In this document: positions 41,568 to 48,349 of the stretch, piece after piece | How positions within the stretch are numbered: position 1 is the first letter of the stretch | Layout of the letters: each line of letters starts with the position of its first letter | Origin: Streptomyces apocyni | GTDB lineage: Bacteria; Actinomycetota; Actinomycetes; Streptomycetales; Streptomycetaceae | Length of the DNA: 64,000 nucleotides | Assembly: GCF_009739465.1 (NCBI RefSeq) | Contig: NZ_WHOM01000076.1 | Coordinates: 91,511 to 155,510, forward strand | Direction of reading: 5' to 3' | The notes under the pieces: model-generated | What the model was told of the DNA's origin: nothing | The model's input: the letters and a program-made list of their open reading frames with translations, nothing else | The model's database searches: none | Position numbers and translations under genes: made by a program

Positions 41568-43025
41568 TCAGAACGGGAACTGGCTCCTGCCGTGCTGCAC
41601 GGAGATCCACTTCTGGGTGGTGAACGCCTCCAGCGTCGAGTCGCCGTTGAGGCGGCCGAGCCCGGAGTTCCCCTCGCCGCCGAACGGCACCGGCGGCTCG
41701 TCGTGCACCGTGCTGTCGTTGACGTGGAACATCCCGGAGTCGATCTGCCGCGCGAAGTTCACGCCACGCTCGATGTCAGCCGTGTGCACGGCCCCGCTGA
41801 GGCCGTACGGAGTGTCGTTGGCGATCCGTACCGCCTCGTCCTCGCCGTCGAAGGGGACGATCAGCGCCACGGGGCCGAAGATCTCCTGCCGCAGGAGCTC
41901 CGAGTCGCCCGGCAGACCGGCGAGCACACTCGGCTCCACCAGCGTGCCGACCGTACGGCCGTGCACGAGCGCGGTGGCCCCCTCGGCGATGGCCTGCTCG
42001 ACCACCGAGGTGAGCGACTCGGCCTGCGAGGCGTTGATGACCGGGCCGATCACGGTGCCCGCCTCGCGCGGGTCGCCGGTCTTGAGGGTCTTGACCTTGG
42101 CGACGAACCGCTCGGTGAACTCCGCCTCGATCGAGCGGTCCACCAGGATGCGGTTGGCGGCCATACAGACCTGGCCCTGGTGGACGAAACGGCTGAAGAC
42201 CGCCGCGTCGACGGCGTAGTCCAGGTCGGCGTCCTCCAGGACGACCAGCGCGCTGTTGCCGCCCAGCTCCAGGACGGCGTGCTTGAAGTGCGCGGCGCAG
42301 ACGGTCGCGACATGCCGCCCGACCTTGTCGGAGCCGGTGAACGAGATGACCTTGGGGACCGGGTGCTCCAGCAGCGCGTCCCCGATCTCCGCGATGTCGG
42401 TGATGACCACGTTGAGCAGGCCCGGCGGCAGGCCCGCGTCCTCCATCACCTTGGCCACCAGGGACCCGCCGCAGATCGGCGTGTTCTGGTGCGGCTTGAG
42501 CACCACCGCGTTGCCGAGCGCCAGCGCCGGGGCGACCGACTTCAGCGACAGCAGGAAGGGGAAGTTGAAGGGGCTGATGACGCCCACGACGCCGACCGGG
42601 ACGCGGTAGACGCGGTTCTCCTTGCCGTCGGTCGGCGAGGGGATGATCCGCCCCTCGGGCCGCAGCGCCACCTGGATCGCCTCGCGCAGGAACTCCTTGG
42701 CCAGGTGCAGTTCGAAGGCGGCCTTCAGCGGGGTGCCGCCCAGCTCGGCGATGATCGCCTCGGAGAGCTCCTGCTCCCGCTCCTCGATGATCCGCAGCGC
42801 CCGCTCGATGACCGCCCGCCTGGCGTACGCGTTGGTCTTGGCCCAGCTCTTCTGCGCACGCTCGGCGGCTCTGTAGGCCTGGTCCACCTCATCGGCCGTG
42901 GCGACGGTGATCGCGGCCAGCTTCTCACCGTCGTACGGGTTGAAGTCGATGATGTCCCAGGAGCCGCTGCCGGGGCGCCATTCGCCGTCTATGTACTGCT
43001 GAGCGAGATCAGTGAAGATGGACAT
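41568..43025 (-). CDS. NAD(P)-dependent aldehyde dehydrogenase
   Basis: 485 aa from ATG 43025 (MSIFTDLAQQYIDGEWRP). Oxidises an aldehyde to the acid. Motifs: VGVISPFNFPFLLSLKSVAP, FTGSDKVGRHVA, general base Glu in VLELGGNSALVV, catalytic Cys in HQGQVCMAANRI, EIFGPVA. Closest in style to benzaldehyde/salicylaldehyde/vanillin dehydrogenases; substrate not provable. No pathway neighbours. Confidence 0.93.
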   Translation of the reverse strand: MSIFTDLAQQYIDGEWRPGSGSWDIIDFNPYDGEKLAAITVATADEVDQAYRAAERAQKSWAKTNAYARRAVIERALRIIEEREQELSEAIIAELGGTPLKAAFELHLAKEFLREAIQVALRPEGRIIPSPTDGKENRVYRVPVGVVGVISPFNFPFLLSLKSVAPALALGNAVVLKPHQNTPICGGSLVAKVMEDAGLPPGLLNVVITDIAEIGDALLEHPVPKVISFTGSDKVGRHVATVCAAHFKHAVLELGGNSALVVLEDADLDYAVDAAVFSRFVHQGQVCMAANRILVDRSIEAEFTERFVAKVKTLKTGDPREAGTVIGPVINASQAESLTSVVEQAIAEGATALVHGRTVGTLVEPSVLAGLPGDSELLRQEIFGPVALIVPFDGEDEAVRIANDTPYGLSGAVHTADIERGVNFARQIDSGMFHVNDSTVHDEPPVPFGGEGNSGLGRLNGDSTLEAFTTQKWISVQHGRSQFPF

Positions 43026-43069
43026 GCGACCCCTTAGCGTCAAGGCTTCGACGTGGCTGACGTAGTTGA

Positions 43070-43098
43070 CGTACTGATGTTCCGTCATCGTACTGATG
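43070..43098 (-). promoter_or_regulatory. Direct repeats upstream of the aldehyde dehydrogenase gene
   Basis: cgtactgatg at 43070-43079 and 43089-43098 (19 bp apart, about two helix turns), 45 nt upstream of the start. Next to it, gacgt recurs every 9 nt at 43050, 43059 and 43068. Candidate regulator box, or more local micro-duplication. Confidence 0.45.
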
Positions 43099-43116
43099 CC
43101 TCAACGCGCTTGCGCC

Positions 43117-43977
43117 TCAGGAGAGTTGAAGCAGGCCACGGAGCAGGTCACGGCTCTGCTCCGGGCCCGGGCTGTCCTGCTGGAGGCGCTCCATGACCCG
43201 CTCGTACTGGGCGACCTCCTCGCGCTTGTCGAGATAGAGCGCGCTGGTCAGCTGCTCCAGATAGACGACGTCCGAGAGATCGGACTCCGGGAAGCGCAGC
43301 AGCGCGAAGGAGCCGGACTCGCCCGAGTGGCCGCCGAAGCTGAACGGCATGACCTGCAGGGTGACGTTGGGCCGCTCGGAGAACTCGATGAGGTGCTCCA
43401 GCTGGCCGCGCATCACGTCACGGTCGCCGTACGGACGGCGCAGCGCCGCCTCGTCCAGTACGCAGTGGAAGCGGGGCGCGCGCTCGGAGACCAGCGCCTT
43501 CTGCCGCTCCAGGCGCAGGGCGACCCGTCGCTCGACCTCGGCCGTGCCCAGGCGGGGCGATCCCCGCAGGACGACGGCGCGCGCGTACGCCTCGGTCTGC
43601 AACAGGCCGTGCACGAACTGGACCTCGTAGACCCGGATCAGGGACGCGGCGCCCTCCAGGCCGACGTACGTCTGGAACCAGCCGGGCAGCACATCGGAGT
43701 AGCTGTGCCACCAGCCCGCGACATTGGCCTCCTTGGCGAGGGCAAGCAGCGGGCCGCGTTCGGACTCGGCCGTGACGCCGTACAGCGTCAGCAGGTCCTC
43801 GACATCCCTGGCCTTGAAGCTCACCCTGCCCAACTCCACCCGGCTGATCTTCGATTCAGAGGCACGGATCGAGTAGCCGGCCTGCTCCCTGGTGATGCCA
43901 CGCTCTTCCCGAAGGCGCCTGAGCTGTGAGCCCAGCAAGATCCGCCTTACCACCGAGCCACTCGACTCTGCGGTCAT
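43117..43977 (-). CDS. Xre-family helix-turn-helix regulator with DUF5753
   Basis: 286 aa from ATG 43977 (a GTG directly before is equally possible; gggaggg lies about 10 nt upstream). HTH_31: LGSQLRRLREERGITREQAG, SIRASESKISRVELGRVSFK. DUF5753 from about residue 90: YVGLEGAASLIRVYEVQFVH, GLLQTEAYARA, and ESGSFALLRFPESDLSDVVY. Streptomycetes have dozens, each usually next to a DUF397 protein and often an ATP-binding protein, controlling development and antibiotic production. Here both partners are close (44255, 44899). Confidence 0.92.
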   Translation of the reverse strand: MTAESSGSVVRRILLGSQLRRLREERGITREQAGYSIRASESKISRVELGRVSFKARDVEDLLTLYGVTAESERGPLLALAKEANVAGWWHSYSDVLPGWFQTYVGLEGAASLIRVYEVQFVHGLLQTEAYARAVVLRGSPRLGTAEVERRVALRLERQKALVSERAPRFHCVLDEAALRRPYGDRDVMRGQLEHLIEFSERPNVTLQVMPFSFGGHSGESGSFALLRFPESDLSDVVYLEQLTSALYLDKREEVAQYERVMERLQQDSPGPEQSRDLLRGLLQLS

Positions 43978-44148
43978 CACTCGGTTCACCCTCCCGTGTC
44001 GCACCCGGCCCCCGGCGCCTGAAGTCTGCCATTAAAACGCTCCGGCCCGTACTTGTTCGGTTACAGAAACGACTCCCTTACGGGATGACTACGAAAGTGA
44101 ACGTAGGAAGAAAAGAGCAAGAACCGGTACGGGAGTGCCCAACTCCGG

Positions 44149-44164
44149 CGCGTGCACGTGCATC
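44149..44164 (+). promoter_or_regulatory. 16-bp motif upstream of the ATP-binding protein gene
   Basis: cgcgtgcacgtgcatc, containing the perfect palindrome tgcacgtgca, 90 nt before the ATP-binding protein start and in the gap shared with the divergent Xre gene. The same 16 nt occur at 45232-45247 on the other strand. Confidence 0.65.
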
Positions 44165-44254
44165 TGCCCTTGCATCCGGTCTACGCATTCGGAACGATGG
44201 GGCCCGCGCACCACCGCAACATCGCCAGGACCGCGAAAACGGGGAGTGCCTCGC

Positions 44255-44842
44255 ATGGGGACGAATGGATCGACCATGCTCGAGCCGTTACGGCAGGGGC
44301 TTCCACCGATAGACCCCTCGGCCGTGTCGAGCGCCGCGTCCTGCACGCTGCCCGCACGGTACGAAGCGGTCCGCGGAGCACGGAAGTTCACCCACCGGAC
44401 CCTGGGCGACTGGAACCTGGACGACCGCTTCGACGATGTGGCCCTGGTCGTCTCGGAGTTGGTCACCAACGCGCTGCGGCACGGCCTGCCCCTCTCCCAC
44501 CACCACCCTTCACCCGAGGCCCTGCGGGCCACACCTCCTGATTCCGCCGACGTACCACGGGACGAGGACGCCCCCGTACGGCTGCACCTGATGCACTGGG
44601 CCTCGCGGCTGGTGTGCGCGGTACGGGACCCGAGCGTGGTGGGGCCGCCTCAGACGCACGGCGGCGGCCAGGACCCCACGGGCGACCTGGCCGAACTCCC
44701 GGAACTCCCGGACTTCTCCGCCGAGTCCGGGCGCGGGCTGTTCCTGGTGGAGTCGTTCAGCGACAGCTGGGGGTGGCACCCGCTGGCGGGGGCGCTGCGC
44801 GGGAAGGTCGTCTGGGCGCTGTTCCGGCTGGCGGAGGACTAG
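44255..44842 (+). CDS. ATP-binding protein (anti-sigma-factor-like HATPase_c_2)
   Basis: 195 aa; ATG 44255 with ggggag 8 nt upstream. GHKL ATPase of the RsbW/SpoIIAB type: FDDVALVVSELVTNALRHG (N box), then a long variable lid, and SAESGRGLFLVESFSDSWGW (G box). It has no kinase histidine. Sits between the Xre and DUF397 genes. In this class of locus the ATPase is thought to interact with the DUF397 or Xre protein; the mechanism is not settled. Confidence 0.9.
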   Translation: MGTNGSTMLEPLRQGLPPIDPSAVSSAASCTLPARYEAVRGARKFTHRTLGDWNLDDRFDDVALVVSELVTNALRHGLPLSHHHPSPEALRATPPDSADVPRDEDAPVRLHLMHWASRLVCAVRDPSVVGPPQTHGGGQDPTGDLAELPELPDFSAESGRGLFLVESFSDSWGWHPLAGALRGKVVWALFRLAED

Positions 44843-44867
44843 TACGGCTGGAAACCGACCAAGTACG

Positions 44868-44907
44868 GCTGACAGGCGTCAGTTCAAGCTGACGGGCGTC
44901 AGATCAA
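44868..44907. repeat. 20-nt tandem duplication on the DUF397 stop codon
   Basis: Units 44868-44887 and 44888-44907 match at 18 of 20 positions; the copy nearer the gene holds its stop (44899-44901). Confidence 0.9.
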
Positions 44908-45159
44908 GTGGTCGAACTCGCCGTCCTTGATGCCCAGGAGCATCGCCTCGATCTCGGCACGCGTGTAGACCAGGGCAGGCCCGTCCGGGTGGCGTGAGTT
45001 GCGTACCGCCACCCGGCCACCGGACAGCTTGGCGAACTCCACGCAGGAGCCCTGGGAGTTGCTGTGCCTGCTCTTCTGCCAGACAGCCCCGTGGAGCTCT
45101 GTGGCAGCCATGCCGTTGTACGCGCGGTCCACAGGTCGCTCCCCCGGTAACGCAGTCAT
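44899..45159 (-). CDS. DUF397 protein
   Basis: 86 aa from ATG 45159; a later ATG (MAATELHGAVWQKSRHSNSQ) gives the more usual 70-residue form. Signature: WQKSRHSNSQGSCVEFAKL, VAVRNSRHPDGPALVYTRAE. DUF397 proteins pair with Xre/DUF5753 regulators and act as small partners, in some cases toxin- or antitoxin-like. It faces the ATP-binding protein gene, an uncommon layout as the partner usually lies next to the Xre gene. Confidence 0.92.
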   Translation of the reverse strand: MTALPGERPVDRAYNGMAATELHGAVWQKSRHSNSQGSCVEFAKLSGGRVAVRNSRHPDGPALVYTRAEIEAMLLGIKDGEFDHLI

Positions 45160-45231
45160 GATCTAAGGGCGGTTGATGTAACGGTCAACTGCTCTGGATC
45201 ATAGCTGCGTTCACATGCGTACGCACGGACG

Positions 45232-45247
45232 GATGCACGTGCACGCG
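45232..45247 (-). promoter_or_regulatory. 16-bp motif upstream of the DUF397 gene
   Basis: Exact reverse complement of the 44149-44164 element, so it has the same orientation relative to its gene, 72 nt before the DUF397 start. After the motif both copies also share tacgcat and gaacg blocks at similar spacing. Confidence 0.65.
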
Positions 45248-45271
45248 GGGTGGTTCTCTGGTTACCGCGCC

Positions 45272-45526
45272 TTACCGCGCCGCGGTGGAATACGGGAGCA
45301 ACCCCATTTCCCGGGCGTTCTTGATGGCACGCGCCAACTGGCGCTGCTGCTGGGCGGTCACCCGGGTGACCCGGCGGCTGCGGATCTTGCCGCGGTCGGA
45401 GATGAACTTCCGCAGCAGGTCGGTGTCCTTGTAGTCGACGTAGGTGATGCCTGCCTGGTCAAGGGGGTTGGGGCGGGGCTTGAGCGACTTGCCGGGCTTG
45501 CGGCCGTCGGAGCGGCGGGGGGACAT
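45272..45526 (-). CDS. rpsR: 30S ribosomal protein S18, zinc-independent paralogue
   Basis: 84 aa, without any cysteine; the zinc-binding form has a CxxC near its N-terminus. Core DYKDTDLLRKFISDRGKIRS and RRVTRVTAQQQRQLARAIKN. Replaces the zinc form under zinc starvation. Last gene of the L33-L31B-CobW-S18 transcript; overlaps the stop of the CobW gene by 1 nt. Confidence 0.95.
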   Translation of the reverse strand: MSPRRSDGRKPGKSLKPRPNPLDQAGITYVDYKDTDLLRKFISDRGKIRSRRVTRVTAQQQRQLARAIKNAREMGLLPYSTAAR

Positions 45527-46671
45527 CAGACCTCCAGGAGGGTGTCAAAGGCGGGCGGAAGCCGCTTCCAGGCATCGCGTCCCGCGGCGTATTCGGCATC
45601 GGTGAGCAGGCAGGACTCCAGGACCTGGGAGAGGCCGTCCCGGTCCAGGCCGGGCGAGGTGAAGACCAGGTGCTGGCAGCAGTCGCCGTGTTCGGGGTGC
45701 CAGTCCAGGGCGGCCGCGGCGCGGCGGACCGGGGGCACCATCTCCCAGGCCGCGTCCGGCAGCGAGGCCAGCCAGGGCCCGGCGTTCTCCACGCAGAGCG
45801 CGCCGCCGGCCGCGTCCCAGGCCAGCAGGGTGTCCGGGCGGTCGGCGAGCCAGAAGCGGCCACGGCTGCGGGCCGCCGCGCAGGTCAGGTCCTCCAGGGC
45901 CTGGTAGAGCCGCTCGGGGTGGAAGGGGCGGTGGGCATGCCAGACATACGTACCGACACCCGCGTCGTCCGCCTCTTGGGGGAGCAGCGCGCAGGCGGGG
46001 TGCTGGGCGGCGGCGGCCGCCTCCACATCGAACCCGGCCAGCGCGGCGGCGGCCAGGTCCGCGCCGCGCTCGACGGGGATCTGCCGCGCGGTGGGGTGCA
46101 GTTGGGCGAGCAGGGCCCGGTCCTCGGCGTCCGCCTCGTCGTTCTCGATGACGGCCAGGACCGGGGCGTACTCCAGCTGGCGGGCCCAGGTGTCGGCGAC
46201 GGTGCGCTGATCGGTGGTGGCGGCCGCGAGGCCGGCCTCGATCAGGTCGTCGCCGTTGGCGAGGTACGGAAGCAGCAGTGCCGGGTCGACCGCGGTGATC
46301 ACGGAGCTCACCGTCAGCCCGCTGGCCGCGACCACCTCGGCCATCGCCTTGGGCTCGACGGAGTCCCACAGTTCGACGACCGCGAGCCGGGTCAGGCCGC
46401 TGTCGGCCAGCCGCTCCAGCTCGGGGACCAGGTCCTCGCGCAGGGCGCAGCAGGCGCAGTCATTGACCAGCGGTGCGTCGCCGCTGGACAGCAGGCCGGT
46501 GTGGTCGCGGACGGTGCGGGTCACCGTTCCCTGGACGGCGGTCGCCAGGTCGTGGTGGAGCGCGACGCTGTCCGGCACGGACGCGAGCAGCCGGTCCACC
46601 GCCGCCTTACGGGCGTCGGAGTGCAGGCCGCCGACGATGGCGACGAACAGCTTGGGGGGTTCCGCTGCCAT
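45526..46671 (-). CDS. CobW/COG0523-family protein, MRF-like (zinc-responsive, ribosome-hibernation recruitment)
   Basis: 381 aa. CobW-type layout with the metal motif CACC in NDCACCALREDLVPEL and a C-terminal CobW domain (YVWHAHRPFHPERLYQALED). The N-terminal loop IVGGLHSDARKAAV lacks the canonical GxxGxGK(S/T) Walker A, so nucleotide binding is doubtful. Mycobacterial MRF, encoded with the same cysteine-free ribosomal proteins, recruits a hibernation factor to ribosomes; this is the likely orthologue by context. Overlaps L31B and S18 genes by 1 nt each. Confidence 0.87.
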   Translation of the reverse strand: MAAEPPKLFVAIVGGLHSDARKAAVDRLLASVPDSVALHHDLATAVQGTVTRTVRDHTGLLSSGDAPLVNDCACCALREDLVPELERLADSGLTRLAVVELWDSVEPKAMAEVVAASGLTVSSVITAVDPALLLPYLANGDDLIEAGLAAATTDQRTVADTWARQLEYAPVLAVIENDEADAEDRALLAQLHPTARQIPVERGADLAAAALAGFDVEAAAAAQHPACALLPQEADDAGVGTYVWHAHRPFHPERLYQALEDLTCAAARSRGRFWLADRPDTLLAWDAAGGALCVENAGPWLASLPDAAWEMVPPVRRAAAALDWHPEHGDCCQHLVFTSPGLDRDGLSQVLESCLLTDAEYAAGRDAWKRLPPAFDTLLEV

Positions 46672-46925
46672 CAGTGGGCCCCGCGTCGGCCGTAGCGCTG
46701 CTCGAAGCGCTCCACGCGTCCGGCCGTGTCCAGTACGCGGGCGGTGCCCGTGTAGAAGGGGTGGCTCGCGCTGGAGATCTCGACGTCGATCACCGGGTAG
46801 CTGTTGCCGTCCTCCCAGTCGATGGTCTTGTCGCTGGTCGCCGTGGAACGGGTGAGGAAGGAGTAGTTCGCCGCACGGTCCCGGAAGACGACCGGTCCGT
46901 ACGCGGGGTGGATGCCCTCTTGCAT
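46671..46925 (-). CDS. rpmE2: 50S ribosomal protein L31 type B
   Basis: 84 aa from ATG 46925, chosen for aggaggagcgctgac just upstream. Sequence MQEGIHPAYGPVVFRDRAAN, SASHPFYTGTARVLDTAGRV. No cysteine, so a zinc-free L31. Adjacent to L33, 1 bp between its start and the L33 stop. Confidence 0.95.
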   Translation of the reverse strand: MQEGIHPAYGPVVFRDRAANYSFLTRSTATSDKTIDWEDGNSYPVIDVEISSASHPFYTGTARVLDTAGRVERFEQRYGRRGAH

Positions 46926-46926
46926 G

Positions 46927-47091
46927 TCAGCGCTCCTCCTTGAAGTCGACGTGGCGTCCGACACGCGGGTCGAACTTGCGCAGGACCATGCGGTCCGGGT
47001 CGTTACGGCGGTTCTTGCGGGTGACGTACGTGAAGCCGGTCCCCGCCGTGGACCTGAGCTTGATGACGGGACGTAGTTCGTTGCGGGCCAT
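46927..47091 (-). CDS. rpmG: 50S ribosomal protein L33, zinc-independent paralogue
   Basis: 54 aa (MARNELRPVIKLRSTAGTGF, TYVTRKNRRNDPDRMVLRKF), no cysteines. First gene of the reverse-strand zinc-starvation operon. There is no ribosome site; a tactct -10-like box (47099-47104) ends 7 nt before the ATG, so the transcript may be leaderless and directly blocked by Zur bound at 47105-47123. Confidence 0.94.
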   Translation of the reverse strand: MARNELRPVIKLRSTAGTGFTYVTRKNRRNDPDRMVLRKFDPRVGRHVDFKEER

Positions 47092-47104
47092 GTGGGCTAG
47101 AGTA

Positions 47105-47123
47105 AATGGAAACGGTTTCCATT
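47105..47123. promoter_or_regulatory. Zur-type operator between divergent zinc-starvation ribosomal operons
   Basis: Perfect palindrome aatggaaac-g-gtttccatt (9-bp arms, 1-bp centre), 13 nt from the L33 start and 30 nt from the L28 start. Position and zinc-free paralogues on both sides fit the Streptomyces Zur regulon. Confidence 0.88.
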
Positions 47124-47153
47124 ACCAACACGACGGAAGAGAGGTACGCCACC

Positions 47154-47390
47154 TTGTCCGCGCACTGCATGCTGACCGGCCGCCAGCCCGGCTTCGGCAA
47201 CAACATCTCCCACTCGCACCGGCGCAGCCCGCGCCGCTTCGACCCCAACATCCAGCGCAAGCGGTACTGGCTGGAGAGCGAGGGACGGCATGTCCGACTG
47301 ACCCTCAGCACCAAGGGGATCAAGACCATCGACACGATCGGGGTCGAGGCGGCCGTAGCCAGGATTCGCGCGCGTGGGGTGAAGGTCTGA
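47154..47390 (+). CDS. rpmB: 50S ribosomal protein L28, zinc-independent paralogue
   Basis: 78 aa from TTG 47154 (LSAHCMLTGRQPGFGNNISH); agagagg lies 11 nt upstream. The in-frame ATG 47106 is inside the Zur palindrome and unlikely. Only one cysteine remains, so the zinc knuckle is absent. First gene of the plus-strand pair with S14. Confidence 0.93.
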   Translation: MSAHCMLTGRQPGFGNNISHSHRRSPRRFDPNIQRKRYWLESEGRHVRLTLSTKGIKTIDTIGVEAAVARIRARGVKV

Positions 47391-47695
47391 TGGCCAAGCA
47401 GAGCAAGATCGCGAAGAACGAGCAGCGCCAGCGGATCGTCGCGCGGTACGCCGCCCGGCGGGCGGAGCTGAAGGAACTCATCCGCAGGCCGAGCACTCCC
47501 GAGGCCGAGCGCCTCGCCGCGCAGCGCGAACTGCGGGCGCAGCCACGGGACGCAAGCGCGACGCGGGTGCGCAACCGGGACAGCGTGGACGGTCGCCCGC
47601 GCGGCTATCTGCGTAACTTCGGGCTGTCGCGGGTCAATCTGCGCAAGCAGGCGCACGCGGGCTTCCTGCCGGGGGTGCGTAAGTCGTCCTGGTAG
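47390..47695 (+). CDS. rpsN: 30S ribosomal protein S14, zinc-independent form
   Basis: 101 aa, the long cysteine-free S14 type (MAKQSKIAKNEQRQRIVARY, RDSVDGRPRGYLRNFGLSRV, NLRKQAHAGFLPGVRKSSW). Overlaps the L28 stop (TGATG). Expected to replace the short zinc-binding S14 under zinc limitation. Confidence 0.96.
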   Translation: MAKQSKIAKNEQRQRIVARYAARRAELKELIRRPSTPEAERLAAQRELRAQPRDASATRVRNRDSVDGRPRGYLRNFGLSRVNLRKQAHAGFLPGVRKSSW

Positions 47696-47702
47696 CTTGG
47701 CC

Positions 47703-47730
47703 CGGCTCTCACATCTTTCCCGTAGAGCCG
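47703..47730 (+). terminator. Weak hairpin after rpsN
   Basis: cggctct / agagccg with a 14-nt loop, between the S14 stop and the lipoprotein start. Possible terminator. Confidence 0.4.
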
Positions 47731-47757
47731 ACTGTCGAGTCTTCTGGGGGACTTCCC

Positions 47758-48300
47758 GTGCTCAAGCCCGTTCGTCGCGTACGTGTACGTAACCTGCGTC
47801 TGTGTGCCGCCGCCGCTGGTGTCGCGGCCGCCCTCGCGCTGACCGGCTGTAGTGACAGCGGGTCGGACGGGAACGCCGACGACAAGGACACCGCGAAGCC
47901 CACGACCAGCGCCGGCGCGTCGGCCGGAACGGGTGGCGGTTCGGGCGACGGTGATGGCGAGGGTGGTGGCAGCGGCGGCGACGGGAAGAGCGCGAGCCTG
48001 GACGGCAGTTGGGTCGCGATGACGGACGGCAAGCCGATCGGGCTGATCGTCGACGGCAAGAAGGCCGCGCTGTTCGGCCTGGAGGGCACCACATGCTCCG
48101 GCTCGGTGGGCGACGTCAAGGGCAGCCAGGCGTTCCGGCTGACGTGCAAGGGCGACAGCTCGCGCACGGCGGGCCGCGTCGAGTCGGTTGACGCGACCTC
48201 CATGAAGGTCTCCTGGGAGGGGCTCGGCGACGAGACCTTCCAGAAGTCCGATGACGGCAAGCTGCCTGGCGGCTTGCGGACGCCGCTACCGCGGCCCTGA
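47758..48300 (+). CDS. Putative lipoprotein of unknown function
   Basis: 180 aa from GTG 47758. Lipoprotein signal peptide with lipobox LTGC (AAALALTGCSDSG) and mature Cys at about residue 31. A Gly/Ser/Asp/Thr-rich linker to about residue 80 is followed by a compact beta-rich domain (LDGSWVAMTDGKPIGLIVDG, KKAALFGLEGTTCSGSVG) with a pair of cysteines that could form a disulfide. No family recognised. Not evidently part of the zinc operon (62-bp gap with a hairpin). Confidence 0.85.
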   Translation: MLKPVRRVRVRNLRLCAAAAGVAAALALTGCSDSGSDGNADDKDTAKPTTSAGASAGTGGGSGDGDGEGGGSGGDGKSASLDGSWVAMTDGKPIGLIVDGKKAALFGLEGTTCSGSVGDVKGSQAFRLTCKGDSSRTAGRVESVDATSMKVSWEGLGDETFQKSDDGKLPGGLRTPLPRP

Positions 48301-48349
48301 CGTCCGGTGGGGGCCGCGGGCAGGCCAGCCCCCTACGTGCCAGTAGTGG

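Noticed and set aside
44881..44910. Hairpin-like gacgggcgtc/tgacaggcgtc around the DUF397 stop taken as a terminator
   Set aside because: The similarity is direct (tandem duplication), and self-complementarity is short.
47106..47153. Earlier ATG for L28
   Set aside because: The ATG lies within the Zur palindrome and adds 16 residues unlike L28; TTG 47154 matches the family N-terminus.
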